Shown piece by piece: positions 34,320 to 41,382 of a stretch of 45,151 nucleotides of DNA. Made by a program: the position numbers and the translations under genes. Positions within the stretch are counted from its first letter, which is position 1, and the number at the start of each line of letters is the position of its first letter. The stretch is from Anoxynatronum buryatiense (GTDB taxonomy: Bacteria; Bacillota; Clostridia; Peptostreptococcales; Tindalliaceae): assembly GCF_900182905.1 (NCBI RefSeq), contig NZ_FXUF01000022.1:1-45151 (forward strand), written 5' to 3'. The notes below the pieces were generated by a model, which did no database searches, was not told where the DNA came from, and saw only the letters and a list, made by a program, of their open reading frames with translations.

Positions 34320-34420
34320 GTGATCTTTCCCTCCTCCACAAAAAAGAACCCTCCTGATGACAATGCTTTTTTCGCACCGCCTCATGGAAGGGTTCACTCA
34401 CAGAACCGCCTTCCGGCCGT

Positions 34421-34600
34421 TTATTTTTCCGGCCAGTCAACCACATATCGATATTGTTTGCCACAGTGAAGAATGATTTCTTTCTGGCCTTTTTTCAGAA
34501 AGCGCATTTCAATTTTCATTTCGCTGAAACCGTCATGCTCGTACAGCGACTGATAGAGCTCCTGAATTTTCGTCAACACCATTTCATTGTTCACCGCCAT
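34421..34600 (-). CDS. Small conserved-looking protein between ArsR and the FecE-type ATPase
   Basis: A protein of 59 residues starting MAVNNEMVLTKIQELYQSLY and including EIILHCGKQYRYVVDWPEK. It has a perfect AGGAGG seven bases before the ATG and starts 3 bases after the arsR stop, so translation is well supported. It looks like a small alpha/beta protein with one Cys, no signal peptide and no membrane segment. I do not recognise its family. Its place suggests a role with the regulator or the importer. Confidence 0.75.
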   Translation of the reverse strand: MAVNNEMVLTKIQELYQSLYEHDGFSEMKIEMRFLKKGQKEIILHCGKQYRYVVDWPEK

Positions 34601-34603
34601 GGC

Positions 34604-34978
34604 TCATCCTCCTGCGCATTTCTTGGGTTGATGATGGTCTTCTGTCAGGTTGGCCCCGTAGCCGCAGGAACCATCGTGACGACAGCCATGATCCTTGAAA
34701 AGCGTCTGGTATTCCTGGCGGGCGATGGCTTCCAGTTCCCGGGAGATGCCGTTGATCTGCTCTTTTTGCACTGCATAGAAAACATAATAGCTTCTTTTTT
34801 CACCCACCACCAGGCCGCTTTCCCGCAGCACCTTCAGATGCTGGGACACTGCCGCCTTGGAGATGTTCAAGTGCCTCGCCAGGCCGCCGACACAGTAATC
34901 TTTTTCCAGCAGCATGATCACCATTTTCAGCCGGGTTTCATCTGCCAGTGCTTTCAGTGTGCGTAATAAGGATTCCAT
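34604..34978 (-). CDS. ArsR/SmtB-family metal-responsive repressor
   Basis: A winged-helix repressor of 124 residues. The family core is ALADETRLKMVIMLLEKDYC, then VGGLARHLNISKAAVSQHLK and VLRESGLVVGEKRSYYVFYA. Possible metal ligands are the Cys in KDYCVGGL and a Cys/His-rich tail (CRHDGSCGYG, then HH and a last Cys). The start MESLLRTL is preferred because GGAG lies 8 bases upstream; a longer frame to 35116 reads through repetitive sequence. It heads the eight-gene operon down to 28310. A palindrome at 35214-35227 is a plausible operator. Confidence 0.88.
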   Translation of the reverse strand: MESLLRTLKALADETRLKMVIMLLEKDYCVGGLARHLNISKAAVSQHLKVLRESGLVVGEKRSYYVFYAVQKEQINGISRELEAIARQEYQTLFKDHGCRHDGSCGYGANLTEDHHQPKKCAGG

Positions 34979-35116
34979 GCGTATCGCTCCGTTCCTTTCA
35001 CTGACTTCACTGACTTCATTAACTTCACCGGCTGCATTGGCTGATTCAGTTCGCTGAACGCCAGCACTTTTGAACTGAGATTGACAGCTGATGATGCGGT
35101 ACTGAGGTGTTAACAT

Positions 35117-35195
35117 CTTGATGTTTGGTGATGTTTGGTGATGTTCGGTAATGTTTGGTGACTTTTGGTGAAATCATTGGCGATGTTTGGTGGGT
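35117..35195 (+). repeat. GATGTTTGGT tandem repeats
   Basis: About six imperfect copies of a 10-base unit lie between arsR and its control region. Similar short repeats (ACTTCACTG) continue into 34995-35025. Confidence 0.85.
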
Positions 35196-35213
35196 TTTGA
35201 GTTCGACTTTGAC

Positions 35214-35227
35214 TCAAATTAATTTGA
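35214..35227. promoter_or_regulatory. Candidate ArsR operator
   Basis: TCAAATTAATTTGA is a perfect 14-bp palindrome upstream of arsR. Size and AT-rich centre fit ArsR-type operators. Confidence 0.5.
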
Positions 35228-35268
35228 TTAAGCAATGACTTAAACAGAATTCTACCCCATCTAATTGA

Positions 35269-35289
35269 TTTTGTCAATCATTATCATTT
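35269..35289. promoter_or_regulatory. Fur-like box upstream of the ArsR/Fec/module operon
   Basis: The minus-strand reading GATAATGATTGACAA matches most of the Fur consensus GATAATGATTATCATTATC. It lies about 50 bases upstream of the ArsR-type palindrome. Confidence 0.5.
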
Positions 35290-35429
35290 ATATTTTGCAT
35301 ACTCTTTTCCCTCCCTCTTTCACTCATTCCGTCTCCCCGGTTGAGGCAGATAGAGATCGTTAGGTGTTGACGAGAATCCAGAGTGAGCGTATTTTTTGTG
35401 AAGGGTTAAATAGTCTTCGAAACAACAAT

Positions 35430-35487
35430 AACCTCCGCATACAATTTATATGCGTTGTCGAAGCGCACAAAATGATATGCGGAGGTT
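35430..35487. other. 12-bp inverted repeat with long loop, role unknown
   Basis: AACCTCCGCATA (35430-35441) and TATGCGGAGGTT (35476-35487) pair perfectly, with a smaller TGCG/CGCA stem inside. No T-run follows in either direction. It lies just after the module-copy-2 operon. The rest of 35290-35539 shows nothing I can identify. Confidence 0.6.
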
Positions 35488-35539
35488 GATTGAATGAATA
35501 CCTATTAATAGCCGGAATGCGTTAGTATATGATCATGTT

Positions 35540-36478
35540 TTATTCCAGTACATTCATATCGTTCTTTTCAACCCACTCCCAGTCGGGATATATGAAACGC
35601 GTCTTCTGCTCTTTCAATTCCTGTTTAGGTTCAACGCGGTCATGAACCGGGATCATAAATCCCCGTTGACTGTATAAATGCTGCAACTCTTCTGAATAAA
35701 GACTCTCCATAAGTAATTCCTTTGCTTCAAGCCCAGCTCCGGTCCTCACAGCAACGTAAGAAATGATTACCATGAGACCCTCCTTAGGCCAAATTTGACT
35801 AACGTGACCACTTTTGCCTGCACCAGTAGCGAAAAGCAACGGAACAATACCTAAAGGATATTCTCCCCGATCCACAGCATCAAATATCGCTGCGGGATTG
35901 CTTAAAACGCTAAAGTTATGCCTCGCTTTCATCAAGCCTTCCTCGCCATATAAATACCAGAATCCTTTCAAAACTGACTTTCCGGCTGGTTTGTCTGTGC
36001 TTGCTATTGCTACTTTTCCCGCCAGGGCCGGATCCAGTAAATCCTCCCAACCAAGGATCTCTCCTGTTTCTTTTAGCATTTCATCATTTTTGATAATGAC
36101 CACAGGCACAAGCAACGAAGGCTGGAAATAGCCCTGGGGATGCGACATCTCCGCAAATTCAGAGCGAATTGGAAACCAGTCCTTAATCGACTCAAAGAGA
36201 TGCAGGTTACCCAAAAGCATGTCTTTGCGATGGAACAGTTGCATGTCTGTGCTCACAACTATGTCAGCCCCTATGCCTCCCTCATTTAGATCCCGCTCAA
36301 GCCTCTCATCCATTAACATCTCTTCAATTAATCCATAATAGTCAAAAAGAACGGTTCCCCTACTATTCACCTTCCACTCCGATTCTTTCGCATCCAATCT
36401 CTCTTTAACCGCCTTGTTAAGGCATGCCGGGTTGTTCCAATACACTTTTATATCTTTATTCACAGGCTGATTGTTCAT
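35540..36478 (-). CDS. Ferric-binding-protein-like protein without signal peptide (module copy 2)
   Basis: A protein of 312 residues of class II binding-protein type (GWEDLLDPALAGKVAIASTD, LGIVPLLFATGAGKSG, VSQIWPKEGLMVIISYVAVR). It begins MNNQPVNKDIKVYWNNPACL, without signal peptide, lipobox or membrane helix. GGAGGGAG stands 8 bases before the ATG, so the start is firm. It is last in its operon, after GTPase and ATPase genes; in copy 1 the same kind of protein comes first. Being cytoplasmic, it cannot feed a membrane importer in the usual way. Confidence 0.83.
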   Translation of the reverse strand: MNNQPVNKDIKVYWNNPACLNKAVKERLDAKESEWKVNSRGTVLFDYYGLIEEMLMDERLERDLNEGGIGADIVVSTDMQLFHRKDMLLGNLHLFESIKDWFPIRSEFAEMSHPQGYFQPSLLVPVVIIKNDEMLKETGEILGWEDLLDPALAGKVAIASTDKPAGKSVLKGFWYLYGEEGLMKARHNFSVLSNPAAIFDAVDRGEYPLGIVPLLFATGAGKSGHVSQIWPKEGLMVIISYVAVRTGAGLEAKELLMESLYSEELQHLYSQRGFMIPVHDRVEPKQELKEQKTRFIYPDWEWVEKNDMNVLE

Positions 36479-36577
36479 CCTTCATTCTCCCTCCATTATT
36501 GATTAAGGCTATTGCAACTTTGCTGAAAGCTGCATTGACGCTTTGCCTTGCCGGGTGATGGTCGATTAAATGGACGC

Positions 36578-37348
36578 TCACATTAGCGAACATACAGACA
36601 CTCTTTCTCCCTGACGTAATTGATCCTGCACCGTTTGAATGACACCTGCCATCTGCTCCAGCATCTTTCGCACAGATTTTTCTTCTGATGCCAGTTCAAG
36701 AACACGCTGCATTCCTCCATTTCCCATAACGATACGCTTCTCACCCAGCAAAGCCAGTAACGGATCATGGGTCACGACCAGCACAATCTTCTGTTGTGCC
36801 GCTAGTGTTTCCATCGCTTTCAGTCGATGTATCCCAGCGTTTTCCACTTCATCAATGAGCACAACCGGCGAATCTCCGTTAATCGCAACATCTGCGATCA
36901 TCAATGATCGGGACTGCCCGCCACTCAGCCGGGTCAAATTTTCGCCAGGCTTAATCGCTTCTCCTGCAAAGGTATTCGCGCATTCAATCACCTCATCTGC
37001 TTTTTTATCAGGTTCTTGAAAGCCACGGCAACCCGCATGCATGATTAAAAACTCTCTCACTTTCATATCAAGAATAAAATTCATATTTTGTGAAAGATGG
37101 GCCACTAAATTCTTTTCGTATCTGCTCATGGCATTATCTGCCGGCGCATTGCCATCAAGAAGAATTTGGCGCCTGGAAATTGAATCTCTTTGAGATATTT
37201 GCTCAATATCATTAATCAGCTGACTCTTGCCCGAACCAGTAAATCCCACAATGCTGTATACCTGTCCAACCTTAATGCTCACCTCTCGTACTGCTTCGGG
37301 TTCTCCGTTTTTCTGAAATCCTCCAAGTATTGTTATTTCCTTAAGCAT
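36578..37348 (-). CDS. Permease-less ABC ATPase (module copy 2)
   Basis: A protein of 256 residues. Walker A GFTGSGKS, Q-loop HLSQNMNFILDM, signature LSGGQSR, Walker B VVLIDEVENAG and H-loop VTHD. It matches the ATPase part of 28310-29383 throughout but has no N-terminal extension. GGAGGTG lies six bases before the ATG chosen, which overlaps the GTPase stop by 8 bases (ATGCTTAA). No permease gene is in this operon. Confidence 0.83.
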   Translation of the reverse strand: MLKEITILGGFQKNGEPEAVREVSIKVGQVYSIVGFTGSGKSQLINDIEQISQRDSISRRQILLDGNAPADNAMSRYEKNLVAHLSQNMNFILDMKVREFLIMHAGCRGFQEPDKKADEVIECANTFAGEAIKPGENLTRLSGGQSRSLMIADVAINGDSPVVLIDEVENAGIHRLKAMETLAAQQKIVLVVTHDPLLALLGEKRIVMGNGGMQRVLELASEEKSVRKMLEQMAGVIQTVQDQLRQGERVSVCSLM

Positions 37349-38078
37349 ACAGCCCACCTCCACGTGTGTTAAAATCCATCTTATAGACCACTCCGTGCTG
37401 ATGCTTATTGCCAAGACGTTTTTCCCCCATGCAGTACGAACAGATTGCCGTAGGCATAGGATAGCGCAGCCGTGAATCACTGATCTCCTGCAGAGGCGAT
37501 TCTTGATTCACAATGGCCGCCAGCCCTTCACAACCACTACCCGTCAAGCCGTTCGCTTCAGTAATCAGGGCCTTGGGATTTATTTCTCTGATTCTGGCTT
37601 TGAAAACTTCTCGTTCCGCCTGAGACACCATGTCTCCCTTTGTCACAATGACTACGTCTGAGGTGGTGACGACTGGTCCTGCTTTTTGAGGTGTTTTGAT
37701 GCTGGACAGGCAATCCACCACACAAAAGGTCAGTACTCCGTCTATACCCGGCGCACAGCGATGACACAACCCTGCCGTTTCAATAACTAATATTTGAGAT
37801 TCCTTTTCTTCTGCCCATGAAATCATCTCTTCAAAATTCACAGCATAGAAGTGGTCCGGGCATATATCATTGCTCAATCCAATGGCCACTGGAACACCCA
37901 GCTCCGCATATTTTTTATCGTCTTCCGTTTCCAGGCAGTCTACTTTAACCACCGCCACTTTTTGTTCGTTCCTCAATAAGCTCTGCACCACATGCAGCAT
38001 TACTGCCGTTTTTCCCGTAGCCGGTGGTCCCGCCACAATGATGGCTTTGGGACGATTCCTCGTTGTGTTTTCTGTCAT
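37341..38078 (-). CDS. HypB/UreG-like GTPase with Cys motifs (module copy 2)
   Basis: A protein of 245 residues. P-loop AGPPATGKTAV, VDCLETEDDKKY, NDICPDHFY, IETAGLCHRCAPGIDG, TKGD and CSYCMGE match copy 1 at 29466-30155 in order and spacing. The ATG at 38078 is used because AAAGGA lies 9 bases upstream; the one at 38096 has no such site. It is the first gene of the operon, behind a Fur-like box. Like copy 1 it probably couples GTP hydrolysis to metal or cofactor transfer. Confidence 0.85.
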   Translation of the reverse strand: MTENTTRNRPKAIIVAGPPATGKTAVMLHVVQSLLRNEQKVAVVKVDCLETEDDKKYAELGVPVAIGLSNDICPDHFYAVNFEEMISWAEEKESQILVIETAGLCHRCAPGIDGVLTFCVVDCLSSIKTPQKAGPVVTTSDVVIVTKGDMVSQAEREVFKARIREINPKALITEANGLTGSGCEGLAAIVNQESPLQEISDSRLRYPMPTAICSYCMGEKRLGNKHQHGVVYKMDFNTRGGGLYA

Positions 38079-38254
38079 ATGCCTCGTTCCTTTCATTAGG
38101 CCGTGGCCCCCGCAAGACCTACCAGCGCTGTCATCTCTTTCTCTTTAACCTGATAAAACATGTTATCTAAGTCTCTTTGTTCCATAGATATTCGTCGAGA
38201 ATAATTGAAATCTGAGACTCACAGCCGTTTCAACCGATATCGAATATCATTTTC

Positions 38255-38276
38255 ATTATAATGATCATTATCATTC
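38255..38276 (-). promoter_or_regulatory. Fur-like box overlapping the promoter of module copy 2
   Basis: ATAATGATCATTAT (38258-38271) is a perfect palindrome. With the following CATT it matches most of the Fur consensus. A minus-strand TATAAT (38255-38260) lies within it, so binding would block the promoter. The -35 region is weak. Confidence 0.65.
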
Positions 38277-38372
38277 AAATCTATCCAATATCGGACAGTT
38301 TTCAGAAAAGACAGAAACGTCTAATGCCTTATGAAAAAGCCTGATGCCTATGAAAAAGTTTAATGCCTCATG

Positions 38373-38433
38373 AAAAAGCCTGCATTGACGCTTGTTTGAT
38401 TCGCTTATCAAACAGGCTCCCCTGCAGGCTTTT
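38373..38433 (-). terminator. Two-level hairpin terminator of the importer operon
   Basis: AAAAAGCCTGCA and TGCAGGCTTTT form the outer stem, and TGTTTGAT / ATCAAACA the inner one. In the minus direction TTTTTC follows. Three AATGCC..ATGAAAAAG repeats stand beside it (38321-38380). Confidence 0.8.
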
Positions 38434-38450
38434 GCTCTTTGAAATATTCC

Positions 38451-39632
38451 TTAAAATTTCAGTCGCGTTCCAGCGACAGGATCAAAAAAATGGGCTTTCT
38501 CCATATTGATTTGACAACGCACCTGCTGGCCCTCCTGAAAGGTTAGTTCCCGGTTTCCCACGATGACAAGGTTCCGGTCGGTTCCCCACTGCAAATGCAT
38601 CACCATCTCCCGCCCCATGTTTTCCATGAGGCTGATCTGGCTTGAGAGACCGGCAAATTCACCGGTTATTGACGACGAAATCCCTTCGCTTTGCCTGCTT
38701 GGGTCCTGGTGATGCTGCTCCTGGCTGGATGTTGATGCGACACCGGCGGCCTCCAGCATGAGATGTTCCGGTCGAATACCGCAAATCACCCGCCCGCTGC
38801 TTCCCACTTGCTCCAGCAGCTTTTTACCCTGGTGAGGGATCAGGGGCAACGCCTGGTTCTCCAGTTGCAAAGCCACTGTGTGATGCTGTTGTATCAGGGT
38901 TCCTTCCAGAAAATTCATGGCCGGCGATCCGATAAAGCCTGCCACAAAGAGGTTTTGCGGCTGTTCATAGATTTCGTCGGGGGTGCCGATTTGCTGAATG
39001 GTGCGGTTGTTCATCACCACAATCCGGTCGCCCAGAGTCATGGCTTCTGTTTGGTCGTGGGTGACGTAGATGAAGGTGGTTTGTAGTTTTTTGTGGAGCG
39101 AGGCAATTTCTGCCCGCATGCGCACCCGCAGCTTGGCGTCAAGATTGGAGAGGGGTTCATCCATCAAAAAGACGCTGGGGTGGCGCACAATGGCTCTTCC
39201 GATGGCCACCCGCTGGCGCTGTCCGCCGGAAAGTTCTTTGGGCTTGCGGGTGAACAGTTCTTCAAGAGACAAAATCCTGGCCTCCTCCAAGATGCGCCGA
39301 TGAATTTCATCTCTGTTAACGTGTTGATTTTTAAGCCCCAGGGCCATGTTTTCGTAGACGGTCATGTGGGGGTACAGGGCATAGTTTTGAAATACCATGG
39401 CGATGTTTCGATCTTTGGGCGCTTTTTCATTCACCCGGGCTTCGCCTATATACACGTCTCCTTCGGTGATTTCTTCCAACCCGGCGATCATGCGCAGGGT
39501 GGTGGATTTGCCGCAGCCGGAGGGGCCGACGAAAACCACGAATTCCTGATCCTGAATATCCAGTGAAAAATCTTGAACCGCCACTGTGTTGCCATATTTT
39601 TTGGTCACGTTTTTCAGTGCCAGACTTGCCAT
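38451..39632 (-). CDS. ugpC: ABC sugar-importer ATPase, UgpC/MalK/MsmX type
   Basis: A protein of 393 residues. Walker [11 protein letters not shown], signature [10 protein letters not shown], Walker [13 protein letters not shown] and H-loop VTHD, followed by the about 140-residue C-terminal regulatory (TOBE-type) domain, including GIRPEHLML and [16 protein letters not shown] lies seven bases before the ATG at 39632. It is the last gene of an operon with two permeases, a binding protein and a phosphatase. ATPases of this family may also serve other sugar importers. Confidence 0.9.
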   Translation of the reverse strand: MASLALKNVTKKYGNTVAVQDFSLDIQDQEFVVFVGPSGCGKSTTLRMIAGLEEITEGDVYIGEARVNEKAPKDRNIAMVFQNYALYPHMTVYENMALGLKNQHVNRDEIHRRILEEARILSLEELFTRKPKELSGGQRQRVAIGRAIVRHPSVFLMDEPLSNLDAKLRVRMRAEIASLHKKLQTTFIYVTHDQTEAMTLGDRIVVMNNRTIQQIGTPDEIYEQPQNLFVAGFIGSPAMNFLEGTLIQQHHTVALQLENQALPLIPHQGKKLLEQVGSSGRVICGIRPEHLMLEAAGVASTSSQEQHHQDPSRQSEGISSSITGEFAGLSSQISLMENMGREMVMHLQWGTDRNLVIVGNRELTFQEGQQVRCQINMEKAHFFDPVAGTRLKF

Positions 39633-39718
39633 GGGACTTCCTCCTTGATGCTTGGTAGGTACATGATACATGCTCGTTAGATGTTCTGTGGGGGTGTACC
39701 TGACGCCTTATGGTTTCG

Positions 39719-41380
39719 TCAGATTAAATGATTGCCTGATGAAGCGAAGTGAACTGACCCGGATTTTGTGAGGAACTGCCGGTTTTGAACCACCTGCACC
39801 TGATTCAATCCACCCTTCGCCGCATCTTCCATCAGAAGATCCGGCACATTGCCGGGGATCTGCTTCACTTTGATGAAGGGGTCGATGCCATGGGTATAAG
39901 CCATTTGGTGCGCCATAAAGGTGGTGGTGGTGACTGTGTAAAGGGTTTCGAGGTCAAGGGGTTTTCCCTGAAAGGTACAGGCAGTCAGTCGCCGCCCGGG
40001 GGACTTCTCAATGTCAAAGGTGTAATCGATGCCTTTCCACAACTGGTAGTCATGGATGCGCACCATGGGGCTTCGCCAGGCATCGTTGATGCGGCAGCCC
40101 ACAGGGCTGGTGTCATCTGGTTCAAAAATGGTTGCGGCGGTCTCCAGCATGGCCAAAATAGCTTCACCCTTTATCTGCACCACCCACAGGTCGTCGGGAA
40201 AGGGGAAAAAGCGAAGAAGGTCACCCCGGGTAACAGCACCTGCTTTCAATCCTTTAAACAAGCTGTTGGAGACCGACAGTACCGACATCTCTGTGCTGCC
40301 TCTTTCCATCAAAATTCCGTGCATCCATTGCACCAGGGGATGTTCGTTGATGCATATATCTATCAGCAGATCATTGATGGGGCAGGGGGTTGTCAGGTTC
40401 GCAACCACCTCTGATTCCCATTTTAGGGCTTCTTTTTCGAAGGCGGCCAACCGATCGATCAGGCTGATTGCCGGTGGTACGGTCAGCTCCCCATTTTCCA
40501 ACAGCTGCAGGCTTTCTGAATCGTCACCCGTCAGCACGCCTGCTTCCACAGATGTGATGGTCCAGGGGTCATCCGCCGCTCCCCGGCTCAGGTGCAGGGT
40601 CACTGCCCCCAGGCCGGTTCCCAGGGCTCCCGGCTGCACCACCACCTGCCTCCCCAACTTCTGAACGAACCGGCGGTGCTGGTGGCCGGTGAGAAGCACG
40701 TCAATCTCCGGAAAGGTTGCCAGCATTTCCAGCCCCCGGTTTTCTTCCGGCTTGGGCAGGGATTTCCCTGTGATTTCATGCCGCTGTGTGCCGCCATGGT
40801 AGGCGACCACCACCACATCCACCTCATGATTGTTTTTGATGCGTTTGATCCAGTAAGCCAGAGTGTCAATTTCATCTTCAAGAACGATGTGTTCGTCCAC
40901 CTGCCGAAACACCCGGGTGGTGAGACCGATGACCGCAACGGTCACCGATCCCAGTTTTCGGATGATATAAGGCAACCCCACCGCCGGTTCCCCGGTTTCC
41001 CTGTGAACGCAGTTGGCCGACAGCCAGGGGAAGGGAGAGAGGGCCACCACCTGTTGCAGTGCCTCAAGGCCGTAGTGGAACTCGTGGTTTCCGATGACGG
41101 CACCGTCACATTTCAGTTGGGACAGTGCTTCCACCATGGGGTGGTTTTCGAGGGGGCCGTCTTTGCCATATACATGCACCAGCGCTGATCCCTGAATGGC
41201 ATCACCGTTATCAATGTAAAGCACCGGGTCACCCTGTTGCCGTTTGGCTTCAATGAGGGTGGCAATCTGAGCCAGACTGCTGAGAGGCTGGGTTTCGCCG
41301 GTTTGCACGGCAGGGTTGCCGGATGGCATGAGCTGGCCGTGGAGGTCAGAAGTGCAGAGAATGCACACTTTTTGTTTCAT
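39719..41380 (-). CDS. 5'-nucleotidase/UDP-sugar hydrolase-like metallophosphatase without signal peptide
   Basis: A protein of 553 residues. The N-terminal calcineurin-like domain has SDLHGQL, YIDNGDAIQGS, IGNHEFHYG, VVAYHGGTQRHE and LTGHQHRRF, all metal-binding blocks. The C-terminal 5'-nucleotidase domain follows (about 340-520). Most relatives are secreted; this one starts MKQKVCILCTSDLHG with no signal peptide. The ATG lies 2 bases after the binding-protein stop. Its substrate may be a phosphate ester brought in by the importer. Confidence 0.85.
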   Translation of the reverse strand: MKQKVCILCTSDLHGQLMPSGNPAVQTGETQPLSSLAQIATLIEAKRQQGDPVLYIDNGDAIQGSALVHVYGKDGPLENHPMVEALSQLKCDGAVIGNHEFHYGLEALQQVVALSPFPWLSANCVHRETGEPAVGLPYIIRKLGSVTVAVIGLTTRVFRQVDEHIVLEDEIDTLAYWIKRIKNNHEVDVVVVAYHGGTQRHEITGKSLPKPEENRGLEMLATFPEIDVLLTGHQHRRFVQKLGRQVVVQPGALGTGLGAVTLHLSRGAADDPWTITSVEAGVLTGDDSESLQLLENGELTVPPAISLIDRLAAFEKEALKWESEVVANLTTPCPINDLLIDICINEHPLVQWMHGILMERGSTEMSVLSVSNSLFKGLKAGAVTRGDLLRFFPFPDDLWVVQIKGEAILAMLETAATIFEPDDTSPVGCRINDAWRSPMVRIHDYQLWKGIDYTFDIEKSPGRRLTACTFQGKPLDLETLYTVTTTTFMAHQMAYTHGIDPFIKVKQIPGNVPDLLMEDAAKGGLNQVQVVQNRQFLTKSGSVHFASSGNHLI

Positions 41381-41382
41381 GC

